A program made the translations under genes and the position numbers. This document shows positions 1 through 11,500 of a DNA stretch of 64,000 nucleotides, one piece after another (positions within the stretch are counted from its first letter, which is position 1; each line of letters starts with the position of its first letter). The stretch is from Lunularia cruciata (Eukaryota > Streptophyta > Marchantiopsida > Lunulariales > Lunulariaceae), in NCBI GenBank assembly GCA_948567375.1, contig OX419755.1, positions 63,554,944-63,618,943 on the forward strand, given 5' to 3'. Below the pieces are notes generated by a model. The model had not been told where the DNA came from and ran no database searches. It saw nothing but the letters and a program-made list of their open reading frames with translations.

Positions 1-168
1 TACTTTGATGTCCTTTGAGTGACCATAAAACGATACATTTAGAGCGTGGTTTCTGATCTTGAACATTCCCTCTACGATCAGGCCAGTGCTGGTGTTATCA
101 ACAGTTACGCATTGAGACCGCTGTGCAGATGTAGAAACTTGATCAACGTCGTGGATTGATGTCTGCAG

Positions 169-468
169 AAAGAGGAGGACATTGTTGCCATAGTGGACAA
201 GGACGCTAGGAAAATGCTTGTGAAGACAGATGCTCCTGCTCCTGTTACACATGGCGTGAGGGTGTGGCCCCGTGCCATACCCCAATTTACTATTGGCCAT
301 CTCGATACTCTTGCTGAAGCCAAGAAAGGACTCAAGGACGCAGACATGGATGGTATATTCCTAGGAGGAAATTATGTTGCAGGTGTAGCTTTAGGTAGGT
401 GTGTAGAGTACGCATACGAAAGTGCAGCGGAAGTGGCCGCATTCATGAAACAAAATTCTTATCTGTAG
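169..468 (+). CDS. PPOX1: Protoporphyrinogen oxidase, last exon (partial gene)
   Basis: Protoporphyrinogen IX oxidase is the FAD enzyme that makes protoporphyrin IX, the last step shared by haem and chlorophyll synthesis; plant type 1 acts in plastids. Only the C-terminal exon is in the window. It opens after an acceptor (tgtctgcag, ending at 168) in phase 0, reads KEEDIVAIVDKDARKML, and ends in TAG at 466-468. Diagnostic motifs are GVRVWPRAIPQF and the FAD-contacting C-terminal block FLGGNYVAGVALGRCVE, followed by the usual short helical tail. The exon gives 99 residues. Bases 1-168 look like the preceding intron. The rest of the gene lies to the left of the window. Recognition rests on motif match; the choice of PPOX1 over the mitochondrial type 2 is from the tail motif and is less sure. 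Confidence 0.9.
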   Translation, partial: KEEDIVAIVDKDARKMLVKTDAPAPVTHGVRVWPRAIPQFTIGHLDTLAEAKKGLKDADMDGIFLGGNYVAGVALGRCVEYAYESAAEVAAFMKQNSYL

Positions 469-1871
469 GTGCGTCCCGTTGTAGAAATTTTGACGAATCG
501 GTTCTCAAGTGATGTATTTAGGAACGTGGAAATACGGTCTCTCCCTCCCACACTTCTTGATAACTCTAGAGTTTGACAAGAGACTGAACGTTTCGTACGG
601 CTAAGTGAAGTTTAGGCTCCTCCTGTATATTAAAGCATTCACAACTGGGTGTCCACCGATAGGTTCTATTTTATGGGTTTACACTTGAACTCGTCGATAT
701 GATGAATTGAATTACTCACCGAGGATACTACTTTTTCTCAAATATAACATCTGTTCAGTGGTTTCGTGTTCCTCATATAGTGTAACGTCTACAAGATTCA
801 TACAATGTGACAATCCGTCCCCTCATGTTAGTTTCTGCTCGCACCAAACGTTTCAGGATCCTGCACTGGAAGTCGGTACTGTAGCCGTTGAACAATAAGT
901 TGAAGCGTCGAAATTTCCGAACTAAGAGGCGTTTGATAGTCCCCGTCTTTCCTCCCTCAACAGCCTCGTGAACAAACCACACAAGGCCGTCCGTTCACGA
1001 TAAAGTTACTTGAGATGCACCCTCCTCAAGTGCAAGCAGGAAAACCGGAACGTTGTGTCCGGCCAGTACCTCTCTTCTCTTTCAAAAGCGAATCAGGGTT
1101 ACATACATCTTGGGCTGTTGCAGCAAAAATGGCGGTCACCTGAAAGAAAGAAATATGAGGCATGCCAGTTATATAGATAACAACCGAACCGTACCCAACC
1201 GACAGGGCACGTCAGAGTGAGGAGCAAGTGAGTGATGGGTTCGGTTGATCTATCTACCAAACCTGAGACCCTTCGCTGCTTGACTGTGTTTGAGGCCAAA
1301 GCGTCAACTTTTCCTTTTGTCTAGCTACCGAAGCGTTAATGTGTAAGGTACTTGTGAACAAAAACAGTTTTATGTATGTAAAGAATGTACATAGACATAG
1401 ACATGCAACTACGGACGAGTCCTACCTTTCTCCCTTCCTCCATCCTTTGATCATCATCAGTAGGAACCCCATCAGTGAGTAGTGCCGGTGCGTAACTGAA
1501 CCACTCGGTTGTGGTACTACTACTGCCTTCCCGTGCTTCGTATCCCATCGATTTTCTTGGACCAGAAGGGAAAGGAGAGAGAGAAGAGAGAGGCGTCAGT
1601 GGAGGCACGTGCACACAAACAGACAGAGCAGAGAGACTGGGTTTGCTGCTACCGACGTCAGTAAAATACTGCTGCTTCTCGTTGAAACACTTGCTACTGG
1701 TACTACGACTACTACTACTTGTTACTAAGTCCTCTCCGTCTGCCTGTCGGAACATCTCTGAAGTATTCTTCTTCTTCTTCTCCTCCTTGTTCTTCTCTTC
1801 TGCCTACTCTTCGTTGCTTGATTGTCAGGCAGGTGAAGCAGGAGGCGAGAGAGAGAGATAGAGAGAGAAAA
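469..1871. other. Intergenic: PPOX 3' flank and 5' region of the epimerase gene
   Basis: No convincing gene. The last 200 bases are strongly CT-rich (TTCTTCTTC runs near 1768-1800) and then GA-rich (a GAGAGA run at about 1849-1868). This is a pyrimidine/purine-biased leader typical of plant 5' UTR or core promoter sequence just before the start codon at 1872. Open frames here are short and antisense or out of frame. Confidence 0.5.
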
Positions 1872-2840
1872 ATGATGTGCTCTTTGGACAAGGATTCAAA
1901 AACCGGCTTAGAAATAATAACACTACGAGATAGTACGCGCGGATCTTCGGTCGAGATATCACTCCATGGAGGGCAAGTGCTCTCGTGGAAGAATGATCGT
2001 GGCGAGGAATTGCTATTTCTGAGCAGCAAGGCAATCTTCAAACCCCCCAAGGCAATCAGAGGCGGAATTCCGGTCTGCTTCCCTCAGTTTGGGGGCCACG
2101 GATCGCTGGAGCAGCATGGCTTCGCGAGAAACAGACCGTGGAAAGTCGTCGAAGCGACAGCTCCAGTTCCTGCTAACATCAACGATGCCAGCGAGGGTGG
2201 CGCAGTGACACCGATAAGCAACAGCAACAAAGCGATTGTGGAGCTGATGTTAAGATCCACGGATGAAGACATGAAGACCTGGCCGCACAATTTTGAACTC
2301 CGGTTGAGAATAGCGTTGGGACCCGGCGGGGACTTAACCATGACCACGAGGGTCAAGAACAAGGATACTAAGCCGTTCAGCTTCACGTTTGCATTGCATA
2401 CGTACCTGCGGGTGGCGGATATTTCGGAGGTGCGGGTGGAAGGGCTAGAGACCTTGGATTATTTGGACAACCTGAACGACAAAGATCGATGTACCGAGCA
2501 AGGGGACGCCATTACGTTTGATAGCGAGTTCGATAGGGTTTATTTGGGAACGCCGACGAAGATCGCCGTGATTGATCACCATAAGAAGAGGACGTTTGTG
2601 TTGAGGAAGGACGGACTTCCGGACGCGGTGGTGTGGAATCCATGGGAGAGAAAGGCGAAATTGATGGCAGATTTGGGCGATGACGAGTATAAGTTTATGT
2701 TGTGTGTGGAAGCAGCTGCGGTGGAGAAGCCTATTGTGCTGAAACCTAATGAGGAGTGGACAGGACGCCAAGAATTATCGGCTGTGTCATCGAGTTACTT
2801 CAGCGGTCATCTTGACCCACGCAAGGTGCTTCATGGGTAA
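1872..2840 (+). CDS. Glucose-6-phosphate 1-epimerase-like protein (aldose 1-epimerase family), single exon
   Basis: This family (yeast Ymr099c, bacterial YeaD) interconverts alpha and beta anomers of hexose 6-phosphates on a galactose-mutarotase-type beta-sandwich. I start the 322-residue protein at the MMCS methionines at 1872. The longer open frame upstream is CT-rich leader with low-complexity residues. Family landmarks are GGIPVCFPQFGGHG (residues 64-77), QHGFARN with His82, the catalytic-type histidine in ALHTYLRV (His176), FDRVY (220-224), VVWNPW (253-258), and the catalytic-type glutamate in MLCVEAAAV (Glu280). Length matches the family. There is no N-terminal targeting extension, so a cytosolic location is likely. 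The coding region has no intron, unlike the multi-exon homologues I know from flowering plants. The exact physiological substrate is inferred from the family. Confidence 0.9.
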   Translation: MMCSLDKDSKTGLEIITLRDSTRGSSVEISLHGGQVLSWKNDRGEELLFLSSKAIFKPPKAIRGGIPVCFPQFGGHGSLEQHGFARNRPWKVVEATAPVPANINDASEGGAVTPISNSNKAIVELMLRSTDEDMKTWPHNFELRLRIALGPGGDLTMTTRVKNKDTKPFSFTFALHTYLRVADISEVRVEGLETLDYLDNLNDKDRCTEQGDAITFDSEFDRVYLGTPTKIAVIDHHKKRTFVLRKDGLPDAVVWNPWERKAKLMADLGDDEYKFMLCVEAAAVEKPIVLKPNEEWTGRQELSAVSSSYFSGHLDPRKVLHG

Positions 2841-4086
2841 TGGCTGGCAATATTGGATGTGTGGATTGCACCTTGCAGGTTGCTTCCTTGGTATATGAGT
2901 AGGACTGCTGCACTGCTTCTTGCTTATCGTCAGGGAGGGGAACGTGATGATTTGAGTTCAGTCTGAAAATTAGGGCTATGATACTGCCTTTGGCATAAGA
3001 GAGAGGTTTCATCTTCACAGACTTGACTTGTTTCAGTCATTCATCAGCAGATACAGTAATCTCTTGTTTTAATTCTTCCGATGATACCTCACTTCCTCAC
3101 TTGCTGCTGCTTGTCAATCATGAAACTGCTTCCGTTTCCTAGATCTGCCAAAGAGCATTTGCCTCAAAATCAGTCACCAAGCATCATCTCTCGATTTTCT
3201 CTGCGCTTGTTCGCAGCAATGACCCTTATGTGCTCCTGTAAGTGGCTAACATCATTCTCCTCCTACTCCCCTTTCTCCTTAATATTGCATACAGCGTGAG
3301 GTCACCATTGGCACTTTCACCAGTATTGTTTTTGAGTGTGAGTGGCAATGTCTTGTAGTAAGCGTTTCTTCTACTTCAACAGATAGCGAGAGATTTGCAG
3401 AGATGATGATGGTCTCGTCTGATTCAAAACAGGTGATGATGATAGGGGTTGGTTCAGGGAGATAATTAGACTGGCGGTATTGTAAACATCTAGGGTTTAG
3501 GGTACTACTATCACTGCTACTTTTTTAAGTAATATTAGTGAGGAAAGATTGTACGACAAAGAGTTGGTTTTGGTAGAACGGGGCTTACAGTGTAGGGGCG
3601 AATTTCAGATGCATCTGACATGGTGTTTATCTGGCGTGTGTGTAAGCATAGTTTCTTGCACTCAAATCGAGAGATACATGTATTATTATAGATCCCAATT
3701 CCCGACTTATGACTTCTGGAATGTTTGTGAATGTCTTCCACTCAGCACGGAACCCCCACATCAAAAAATCCTAGCATCCCTTCGCTCCTTGGGTGGATCC
3801 ACGTTCATGGTGTATATATTGTTGGATGGTGATTGCAACCACAATGCAGTCTTGCTTCTTGCTCTTGACTCGTTCAAATATGTACATATATTCCCACTAC
3901 ACCAACTATGCGGTGCCCCTTTCCGGAAGTCATCCGTCTTCACCAACCAAGGTTCATTCACATTTGGCTCCTGTTTTGCGGAATATACGCCAACAAATTG
4001 GGATCACTGGCAGTAAAACCCTGCGTATCAAATGCAGTACAGAAAAATCCGGGCTTTACTGTCCAAAACTTAGTTGCTGAGCTGTA
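2841..4086. other. Non-coding flank downstream of the epimerase gene
   Basis: 3' UTR and intergenic sequence. Short open frames on both strands show no family motif and no splice-supported extension. A telobox-like tagggtttaggg occurs near 3490. I see no gene. Confidence 0.4.
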
Positions 4087-4550
4087 GATGGCCCTTACTC
4101 AAATTACAGAAGTTGATGGATTGTATTTGACTGAATAGTATGCTCTTATTGCCTCCTAATACAGTTTGAGCTTGATTGATCGATTGATTGTGGTTGTGTG
4201 CGCGTGCGTGCGGTTTTGTGTGGTGTGACTTTGATTGTGTTTAGTTGTGAGTGACCGGTCTGAATTGGCCCAATACATACTGTGGGTTTTTTTTCACGGC
4301 CCCCAAATACGGTGTGGATGGCCCTTACTCAAACTACTAAATTGATGGATTGTATTTGACTGAATGCAACACACGTGCCATTCGATCAATCAAGCCTCCT
4401 AATACAGCTTGATTGATCGATCGGTTGTGGTGTGCGTGCGTGCGTGCGTGTGTGGTGTTGTGTGGTGTGGTGTGACTTTGAGTGTGTTTAGTTGTGTGTG
4501 ACCTGCCTGAATTGGCCCAGTACATACTATGCGTTTCTTGCCCCCTGGAA
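4087..4550. repeat. Direct tandem duplication, two units of about 230 bp
   Basis: Both units start with gatggcccttactcaaa (4087 and 4317), continue through gatggattgtatttgactga, a shared cctcctaatacag..ttgattgatcga stretch, a GT-rich block (gcgtgcgtgcg / gtgtggtgt) and ttggccca.tacatact. Divergence is mainly in the GT-rich microsatellite and by an internal insertion of about 20 bases in the second unit. No coding role is visible. Confidence 0.85.
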
Positions 4551-6645
4551 ACGGAGGTCAAAGGCGTACGTCACTAGTTGGATCGAACAAGACTTGCATC
4601 TTTCTGATGTAGGCCAGGTCTTCATCGGAACCTTGGATGCCTCGTTGACGTCCCTTCCAAGACCATTTCAAGTAGAAGTTATCAACATGTTCCGAGTATT
4701 GGGATACCTGCTCTTATATCATGTTGAATCACCTCTGTCCTCACGTGTTCTGTAGCTACAGGGAAAGTTGCTCCACAAGTAAACTCCACAATGAGGTCAG
4801 TGCTCGCTTCTTGTCTAGCTCTATGCATGCAAAGAGAGCTGTAAAATGTGTGGAAAGTACATACAGTTGATGTCCATCCGTCCCTCCGGATATCTGGGCG
4901 ATGGCACAGACTCCAGAGATAGACTTAACCGGACCCCCTTGAAGTGTTGTCGGGCCGCGGCAGTCGTATGTGGCAACGAAATTCACAAACACGACAACTC
5001 CAGGCACCATTGGTTCCGAGCACGAATACACTCGTCTCTAGGAACCATGGATGCCACGCTGGACCACGTGGCACTTCATAGTTGGTTAAATAGAAGTACC
5101 AAATGTGCGGGTCGGTTAACTCTCCGTGTGCAGAGAATCCTGGAATCTTTCATGCCACACTACAGAATAAATACGCGTTTCCAGGATGGCATGCCGTAAC
5201 ATGACGAGGCATGATGTGACTCTCGGGTGCAACATGGCCACGAGTGCGTCTAGCCTAGGACTAACTTCCTTGGACTGTGATCTGGTCCCAAGTAATCGCT
5301 CTGTCAAAAGCATAAACTTGTTAGACGCCAGTGTTCGCTCTGTGTTTGAGGCTTACAACTTAAGACAACTCTTAACCGTCGGCTGTTAACGGGTAGCTAA
5401 TAACTAGCACAACCGCAAGAAAATATAATCTCAGACGGTCTTACGGAAGATGGTGTTGGGGAACCGTACACACTTTTGTCTGCAACATTCCACACATTCG
5501 CTCGTCTATGCAGTAAAGCTTTGCAATGCATATTCTATAGTTTCTCACCTCAAGCACAGCAATTGATGATTGTAGTAGATACTCGATTTGCCAAGGTAGC
5601 CAAGAACAAAAGATCTGCAAAGAAGTTCCATAAGTGCAACTCTCATGACACGCAGTCGATTCCGAACCAGAAAAGATACACGGTAAATGGGCATTAATCT
5701 CCAGTACCTTTCGCACCGTAGATAACTTTGCAAAAGCAATTTTTGTGTGACATTTTTTAAATTTAGATTTACACTGGGATTTAGAACATAGACACATTTA
5801 ATCATTGGGTCTATGTGGAAATCTTTTACTACCGACGAATGCACTTTCCGTCAAAGTATGAAACTATTGCAGCTCTTAAGTGGAGTCCCTCAATAAGTTG
5901 CACGTATCGAGAGTCGACGGCGATATGCAATCTCAGCAAGTGCTCTAGAGGAGATTTCCTGGTAATAATAGATTTGAAGATTGGGTAATTTAGGGTATTT
6001 GCCCATTACTCCCGTCTGAAAAGAAATTATGCTCTCCAAGTTTGAAAGAATTGATTTAAAATAATCCATTTTAGAGGGTCTTCTTTTTACTTTAAAGAGT
6101 GAATAGAGCGTCTTTTATATTGTCTGTTTTCCTTCTATAACATTCTGAAATTGTAATTTCTCTCATTGACTATTTAGATATATTACAAAAATTTATCTAT
6201 TTTCTCATTAATATACTTCAAAAGGTACAATATAGCTCTAGCGTTTGGCTTATGTGGTTTGAATAGTGATTAAGATTCTCAGAAGTTTTAAAACCTTACT
6301 CTCCATGTCATTCTTAGAATTTCCAAAAGTCCCTTTTTTTGTAGAACCTTCTTACTCTTATTCTAGAAAACACTAAAATCCTACTTTCTGGTCGATTTAG
6401 GATTCGTAAAACATCACTCGTTTTCTTAAATCTCTCAATAATTATTCTCTAAAACTAAAATAGTAATATGTGTTTATCATAATATTTTTCCGAACCTACG
6501 TTTTTAGAATCTAGGTACTGGGTAGTGTGATTCTTACTATGTACACGACAAATCTATCTCAATTAGCATCAACATCTATATATATAAAATAATTATGCTT
6601 AGTAACTTTGCAGAGTGCTTGATTCTTTCTTTACAAGTGAACAAG
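4551..6645. other. Intergenic sequence, AT-rich toward the right
   Basis: No supported gene. Open frames up to 118 codons overlap one another on opposite strands and carry no recognisable motif. The segment 5940-6600 becomes markedly AT-rich. Confidence 0.4.
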
Positions 6646-6755
6646 AAGAATGGCGACCGCGTAGAAAACACCTAGGAAGACCCCATCAAGCCGGAGACAC
6701 CATAGATAAAATGGGGCTAAGCTCCAATAGAGTCGATATGAAAAATCTGCACTAC
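6646..6755 (-). mobile_element. 3'-end stub of the RLE non-LTR retrotransposon, with TSD
   Basis: On the plus strand, ggcgaccgcgtag near 6652, ggaagaccccatcaagccgg, and aaaatggggctaagctccaatagagtc match, in order, the reverse complement of the 3' end of the element at 29282-33038, with small internal deletions. It lies between two copies of TGAACAAG (6638-6645 and 6756-6763), which I read as the target-site duplication. Severe 5' truncation is normal for target-primed reverse transcription. Only the 3' UTR and last codons are present, so it codes for nothing. Confidence 0.85.
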
Positions 6756-6763
6756 TGAACAAG

Positions 6764-8506
6764 TAATAGTTAAAAAAACAGTCGATGCTTACAAATTTCG
6801 AGCATTTGGCAAAGTTGCATAACTGTCTTCCACCTCTTTAACTTGAAAGTTGAACCAAACAGCTAAGAGAGCATGATTACGATAAGATTAAAAATTCGAT
6901 TTCTATTTCATTTTTATATTCTTTGATATTCATTTCGTTATTGTATCATAATACCGTTCAAGGTTAACAACCATACCCCATAAAATTTCTTCGTTGCTAC
7001 TCATGTGTGCCGGTTTGGTATTACTTTATTACTTTATGTGCACTGGAGGCACAGTCGTGAAACACATTAACGTTTCGAGCTTGAATACGGGCAGGTTTTC
7101 CGTGATTGTACCAAAAGAATTTGAAAATAAAATAAAATAAAATTATACAGCGTTTCTTCGAAGCAAAAGCAATCGATGCCAGAACCCTTCATGGGAACAC
7201 GATACTTTCAGGGGTAAAGAATGGACCATGAAAGCTTGCAAAGTCGGGTGATGACCATGGTAGGTTGAGACCAACGTGGTAAGGCACAGGCTGGCGCTGG
7301 GTTCCTTCCTGGGAACACTATGTCTCTTTGAGCAATCGATGATGAATCGTTGCTTCCTTCACCTCCTGCTGCTCCTGCCTGCCTGTGGAGGGGGGATTCA
7401 TTATTTCTTTCGATCCACTTTGGACGCTTCCTTGCCCAAATTGATCCAAAATCCTCTCCTCCCTCGGTTTCTTCATGATTCTAGAACATCTGCGTTGCTC
7501 AGCGGAACATGTGTCTTATGACAAGCTCCTAGGTGATTAGGTGAGTGGCGAGTAGACCTGCAAACATTCGTCAGATCCACGATTGTGTTCTCGAATTTTG
7601 ACCCTGCCATGATTGATTTTGTTGTTTGAGTTTGTCAGCCGTTTCTGGGCTAGACGAGGCTCTGAATTGTTTTGTGTTCTTCTCTTCTCATGACAAATAG
7701 ATCTGTAATGCGGGCTGTCGAAGTGTAGTGTGTGTGGAATCATGTCGCAACGAAGATCTGTTAGAGCGCTTGGAACTTGATGAACTTGAGAAATCATTAA
7801 GCTGGTAAGGCTCTACCTGCAGTAATATGCAGGGATGTCGCTTATATTGGGATTACAGACAGGAAAGCAAATGTAGTTTAGGTCTTATTGATTATGCAAT
7901 TCTCGCGTTTCTCGCGTTTCTCGCCTCTCGTAGGATCAGTACTTCTGTTTGCGGTAATCTCGTTCCGTCTTCACAAAATTCAGGTTTTCCAGTCGATCAT
8001 ATATGAAATTCACCTTCTTGGTCATAAGCCAGGTGAATTTCATATATGATCTGACATTGCCTCATTATGATGTTGCAGTGACTGCATCACAAAACTCCCA
8101 GGAATGAGGAAGATAGACCGATGATCGAAAGTAGAGCATCTGTTCCTCAAACTGATTTTGTTTCATCTTTCTCTCTTTGTTTGGTTCAGGCAAGTGGCGA
8201 AAACGCGAGATGGGCGATTGCTTACTCAGCTGCATTTCCCTGAGAATCAGGACTCTTCATATTATGAACACCATCGAAAAGGGAGGGTTTTACGGGAAGA
8301 CTTGGCTCACACGTCCCCTGCGCCCAGTGTACGGAGCTTTCTACCTGTTAGGCTTTAGTTCTGGCCGGGATAGTTTGACGGAGGCCAGCCGAGCCAGGGT
8401 TACCTGGAAGTGGTAACTCTCAGAATGAAAAGACTTCATGATTCAAGTGAATGTATTGGTTGATGTATAATGCAAATCATCTCAGTTGTGGGCACAATTT
8501 TGCATT
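6764..8506. other. Upstream region of the Rav1/DMXL-like gene
   Basis: No gene found. The stretch 6870-7150 is AT-rich. A perfect hairpin lies at 7995-8051 (listed separately). Sequence from about 8190 to 8506 follows a good acceptor-like tract (tttggttcag near 8189) and may be the 5' UTR exon of the downstream gene; short open frames there are in other frames and end before 8507. Confidence 0.4.
7995..8051. repeat. Perfect 21-bp inverted repeat with a 15-base loop
   Basis: The left arm (7995-8015) begins gatcatatatgaaattcacc and the right arm (8031-8051) is its exact reverse complement, starting aggtgaatttcatatatgat. The loop is tcttggtcataagcc. A transcript would form an uninterrupted 21-bp stem. 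It sits about 450 bases upstream of the start codon at 8507. Confidence 0.9.
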
Positions 8507-11500
8507 ATGGAAGAATCGAGAGGATTGTTTGAGTTGTCCGTGCAGCAGGATGTATACCCTGCTCCAAACGATGATCCACAAGCCATAGATTGGCTGCCAC
8601 TTTTCGCTGGCTTCAGCTGGCTTGCTTATGGAGCACAATTCAGTGTGGTTGTTTCTATGGCACCGTCCCCGTCAAACAAAGGAGAAGCTGCGATGGGCGG
8701 ATTCTTTCAGCAAGTTCTGCTCACCAACTCTCTAAAAGAAGGTGACGGAGGAAGAGAATGGGTTACAAGTGTTGGATGGGCTCCTACTGGTCCTTCGCTT
8801 GGATTACTAGCAGCTGTAGCTGGCAGGTACCTATACCTATATGGGCCTGAAGGACTGAGTCAAGCCCAAAATACCAAACAGAAGTTGTCAGGTAAATCCT
8901 TTTCTCCTTTCTAGCTTCGAGTTGTCTCACTTCGTATTCACAGTGGCAGTTCTTTAATTCTGGTTTCAACTATGACATAGACACACATAACAGACATATC
9001 GTTCTCCCGGGCGACATAGGGACAGTTTGTTCACCAATTCGTCTCAGATTCTCGTTAGTATAAACTATAATTTTGATAAGCACCTCACACTAACGACATT
9101 TGTTGCTCCTGCTTCTTCCAGAGGTACCCTTGAGGTGGGTAAGTGTTCAGGTACTTGAGCATTGCACTGAAGTCTTATCTTTCTCGTGGACGGAGTCTGG
9201 TGATGGTCTCCTTTCTGTGGGATCGGAAATCGTCATGTGGCAACAAGGTGAAAACACGTGGGAATGCTTGTGGCGGTCTAACCTTGAGCAGCCACACACA
9301 CTTAGTGCTGCATCATGGTTCGCAAGGGGGATTGCCGCCACAGCCGAAGGTACTCCGTCAAGTGCTGTGGTGGAGCCTTTTAAGGAGGATGGTGAATACC
9401 ATCTTGTAAAGATCTGGTGGTGGGAAGATGGTCAAGATCTTCAGGTCCTTGAACTCTCTCATCCAGATCAGCTTTCAATGATACAGTGGCGACCTTTAAG
9501 AGGATTCAGCACAAGCTCTCAGCCCTTCAGGCCCGTGCTTTTGACATGCTGCAGGGACGGTGTTGTTAGATTGTGGGCAGAAATAGGTGATTTTGTATTT
9601 TCAGAATCAGTTAACTCCAATCGTACCAAGACTGGGGAACCTGCTCTAGATCAAGGTACTCCTGGATCTCAAAATCAGTTCAAGCTTGCATTTTTCGTAA
9701 GTGCTGTTATCGATGTAAACACCACTTTAAAAGGTGTTCTAGGACAAGACATCTTTATGAACTGGCCTGAAGCAAGAGGTGGAAGTGTGAGGAGTTCCAA
9801 TGCTCATGCTGATAACACAAATGCCCCACCAAATAAAGAACGTGAAACGGCCACGAGCGAATGGTTAATTGGTGTTGGACCCGGGGGATCAGTCACACTC
9901 TGGTCGATACAGAGTCTGGATGATTTGTTACCGCGCTGTCACCTTGTTCAGCTATGGCAACAAGGCCTAAGCTTGCTTTCCTGCCCTTCGGTTCCGGCAT
10001 TTGAAGGCAATATTAGCTCTCAAAATCGTGGAAGGCTTTTGTCAATGAAAGTAGTGGTGCACAGGCCACATGGTACGTTATGGGGTCCTCCGTCATCTTT
10101 GGATGTGTTTGAAATATGGTCCGATAATCTTCTCCGATGGTCCTGCATATGGCCACCCGTTTCGGCTATAGGTGGCCGTAGTTCCATGCCTGGAAGTGTG
10201 CTGACAGGAACAGCCAGTACTGCAGGAGTAAAGGGGAAGATGAGTACCTGGGGGGTGTCGAGTGAGGTCATACATTTGGACGGTCACCGGGGAAACGTTC
10301 TGCAGACTGCAGTCCACCCTAATGCAGCAAGGAGGCTGGTCGCATCTTTGGATGATTCGGGTACAGTCTTGTTCTGGATTTCAAGTAGTTCTCCCTCTAA
10401 TCCTAGGTTAGAAATTGCTGGCTACTCAAATTCTTTGTGGAGATTATCCGGTCGTCTGACTGGTCATCATGTGGATTGTGGTGGGTCTTTCACGTCAATG
10501 GCATGGGCACCAGTGGCACCAGCAGGGGCTGAAGCAGTCCTCCTTCTGGCTCATCCTCAGGGGATAGACTGCTTTTCGATCTCGAAGAGGTTGTGCACCT
10601 CTAGAGACAGACCCAAAGCTGTGTTCATGTTGCCCAGTCTTTTATGCACTCTGGACTGGCCCTTGCTAGAGTTTGGGCACACTTTGCAGGGAATATATGC
10701 ATCGCCTTCTCTTGTAGCCTTTGATGATAATTCGCAAGTCCAGAGCTGTGTAGTCGTAGGTGTCGGAGGTATGGGGATGCATCTGGTCTCATGGAAAGTA
10801 GATGTTAAGGTGCTTTCAAGTGTGCGTACTGAGGTGCCTAAAGAGAAAGATATTGGGCCCTCATACTCAAAGGATAACAGGTCTGATGTTTCTTCAGTAT
10901 CTTCCTCGAAAGCTGATGAGGAAATTGAAGAATTAGATGCTGGAGAATCTCTAGAAGCTTCAGAAACCGTAGACAGTTTTGGAGAAAAGACTGTGGTAGA
11001 AGGACACGTCCTTGGTTACACAACTTTGCAGGTGGAGGAGCATGTAATATCCATGGCGGTTGCAACTCCTCAACACATTTCTTTTGGATCTTCTGAAGGT
11101 AGGAGGAGAACTCTGAGTGATTTTGAGCAGGTCTTTGATATTATCACCGGATGCGTAGATGGCGTTCTGAGGTTGTGGAAAGTGGGAGTTGACGATATCG
11201 GAAGCAAACCAGATTTGGCGGAGAAGTCTAGATCGTGGCGATTGGTCGGTTTGCTACGGGTTTATAATGGGCCTGTTACAAGAGTTGCTGTCAGTAATGG
11301 TGGAGAGAAAATTGCTTCGACAGGGTTGACACTTGATGGAGTGGATACAAGTGTTCATGTTTGGGGAGTTGACACTTTCATGGAGGAAAAGGGCTTCAGC
11401 TTGGAAGGAAGCTTTGTCTTACCAGAAGCTACAGTTTCACTCGGTTGGTTGGAAGGTGGCAGTGGGTTGTCCGTACTTGGAGTTGCAACTTCCAGTAGTG

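Noticed and set aside
1719-1871. N-terminal extension of the epimerase gene giving a plastid transit peptide
   Set aside because: The extension is a translation of CT/GA-rich leader; the family N-terminus fits the start at 1872.
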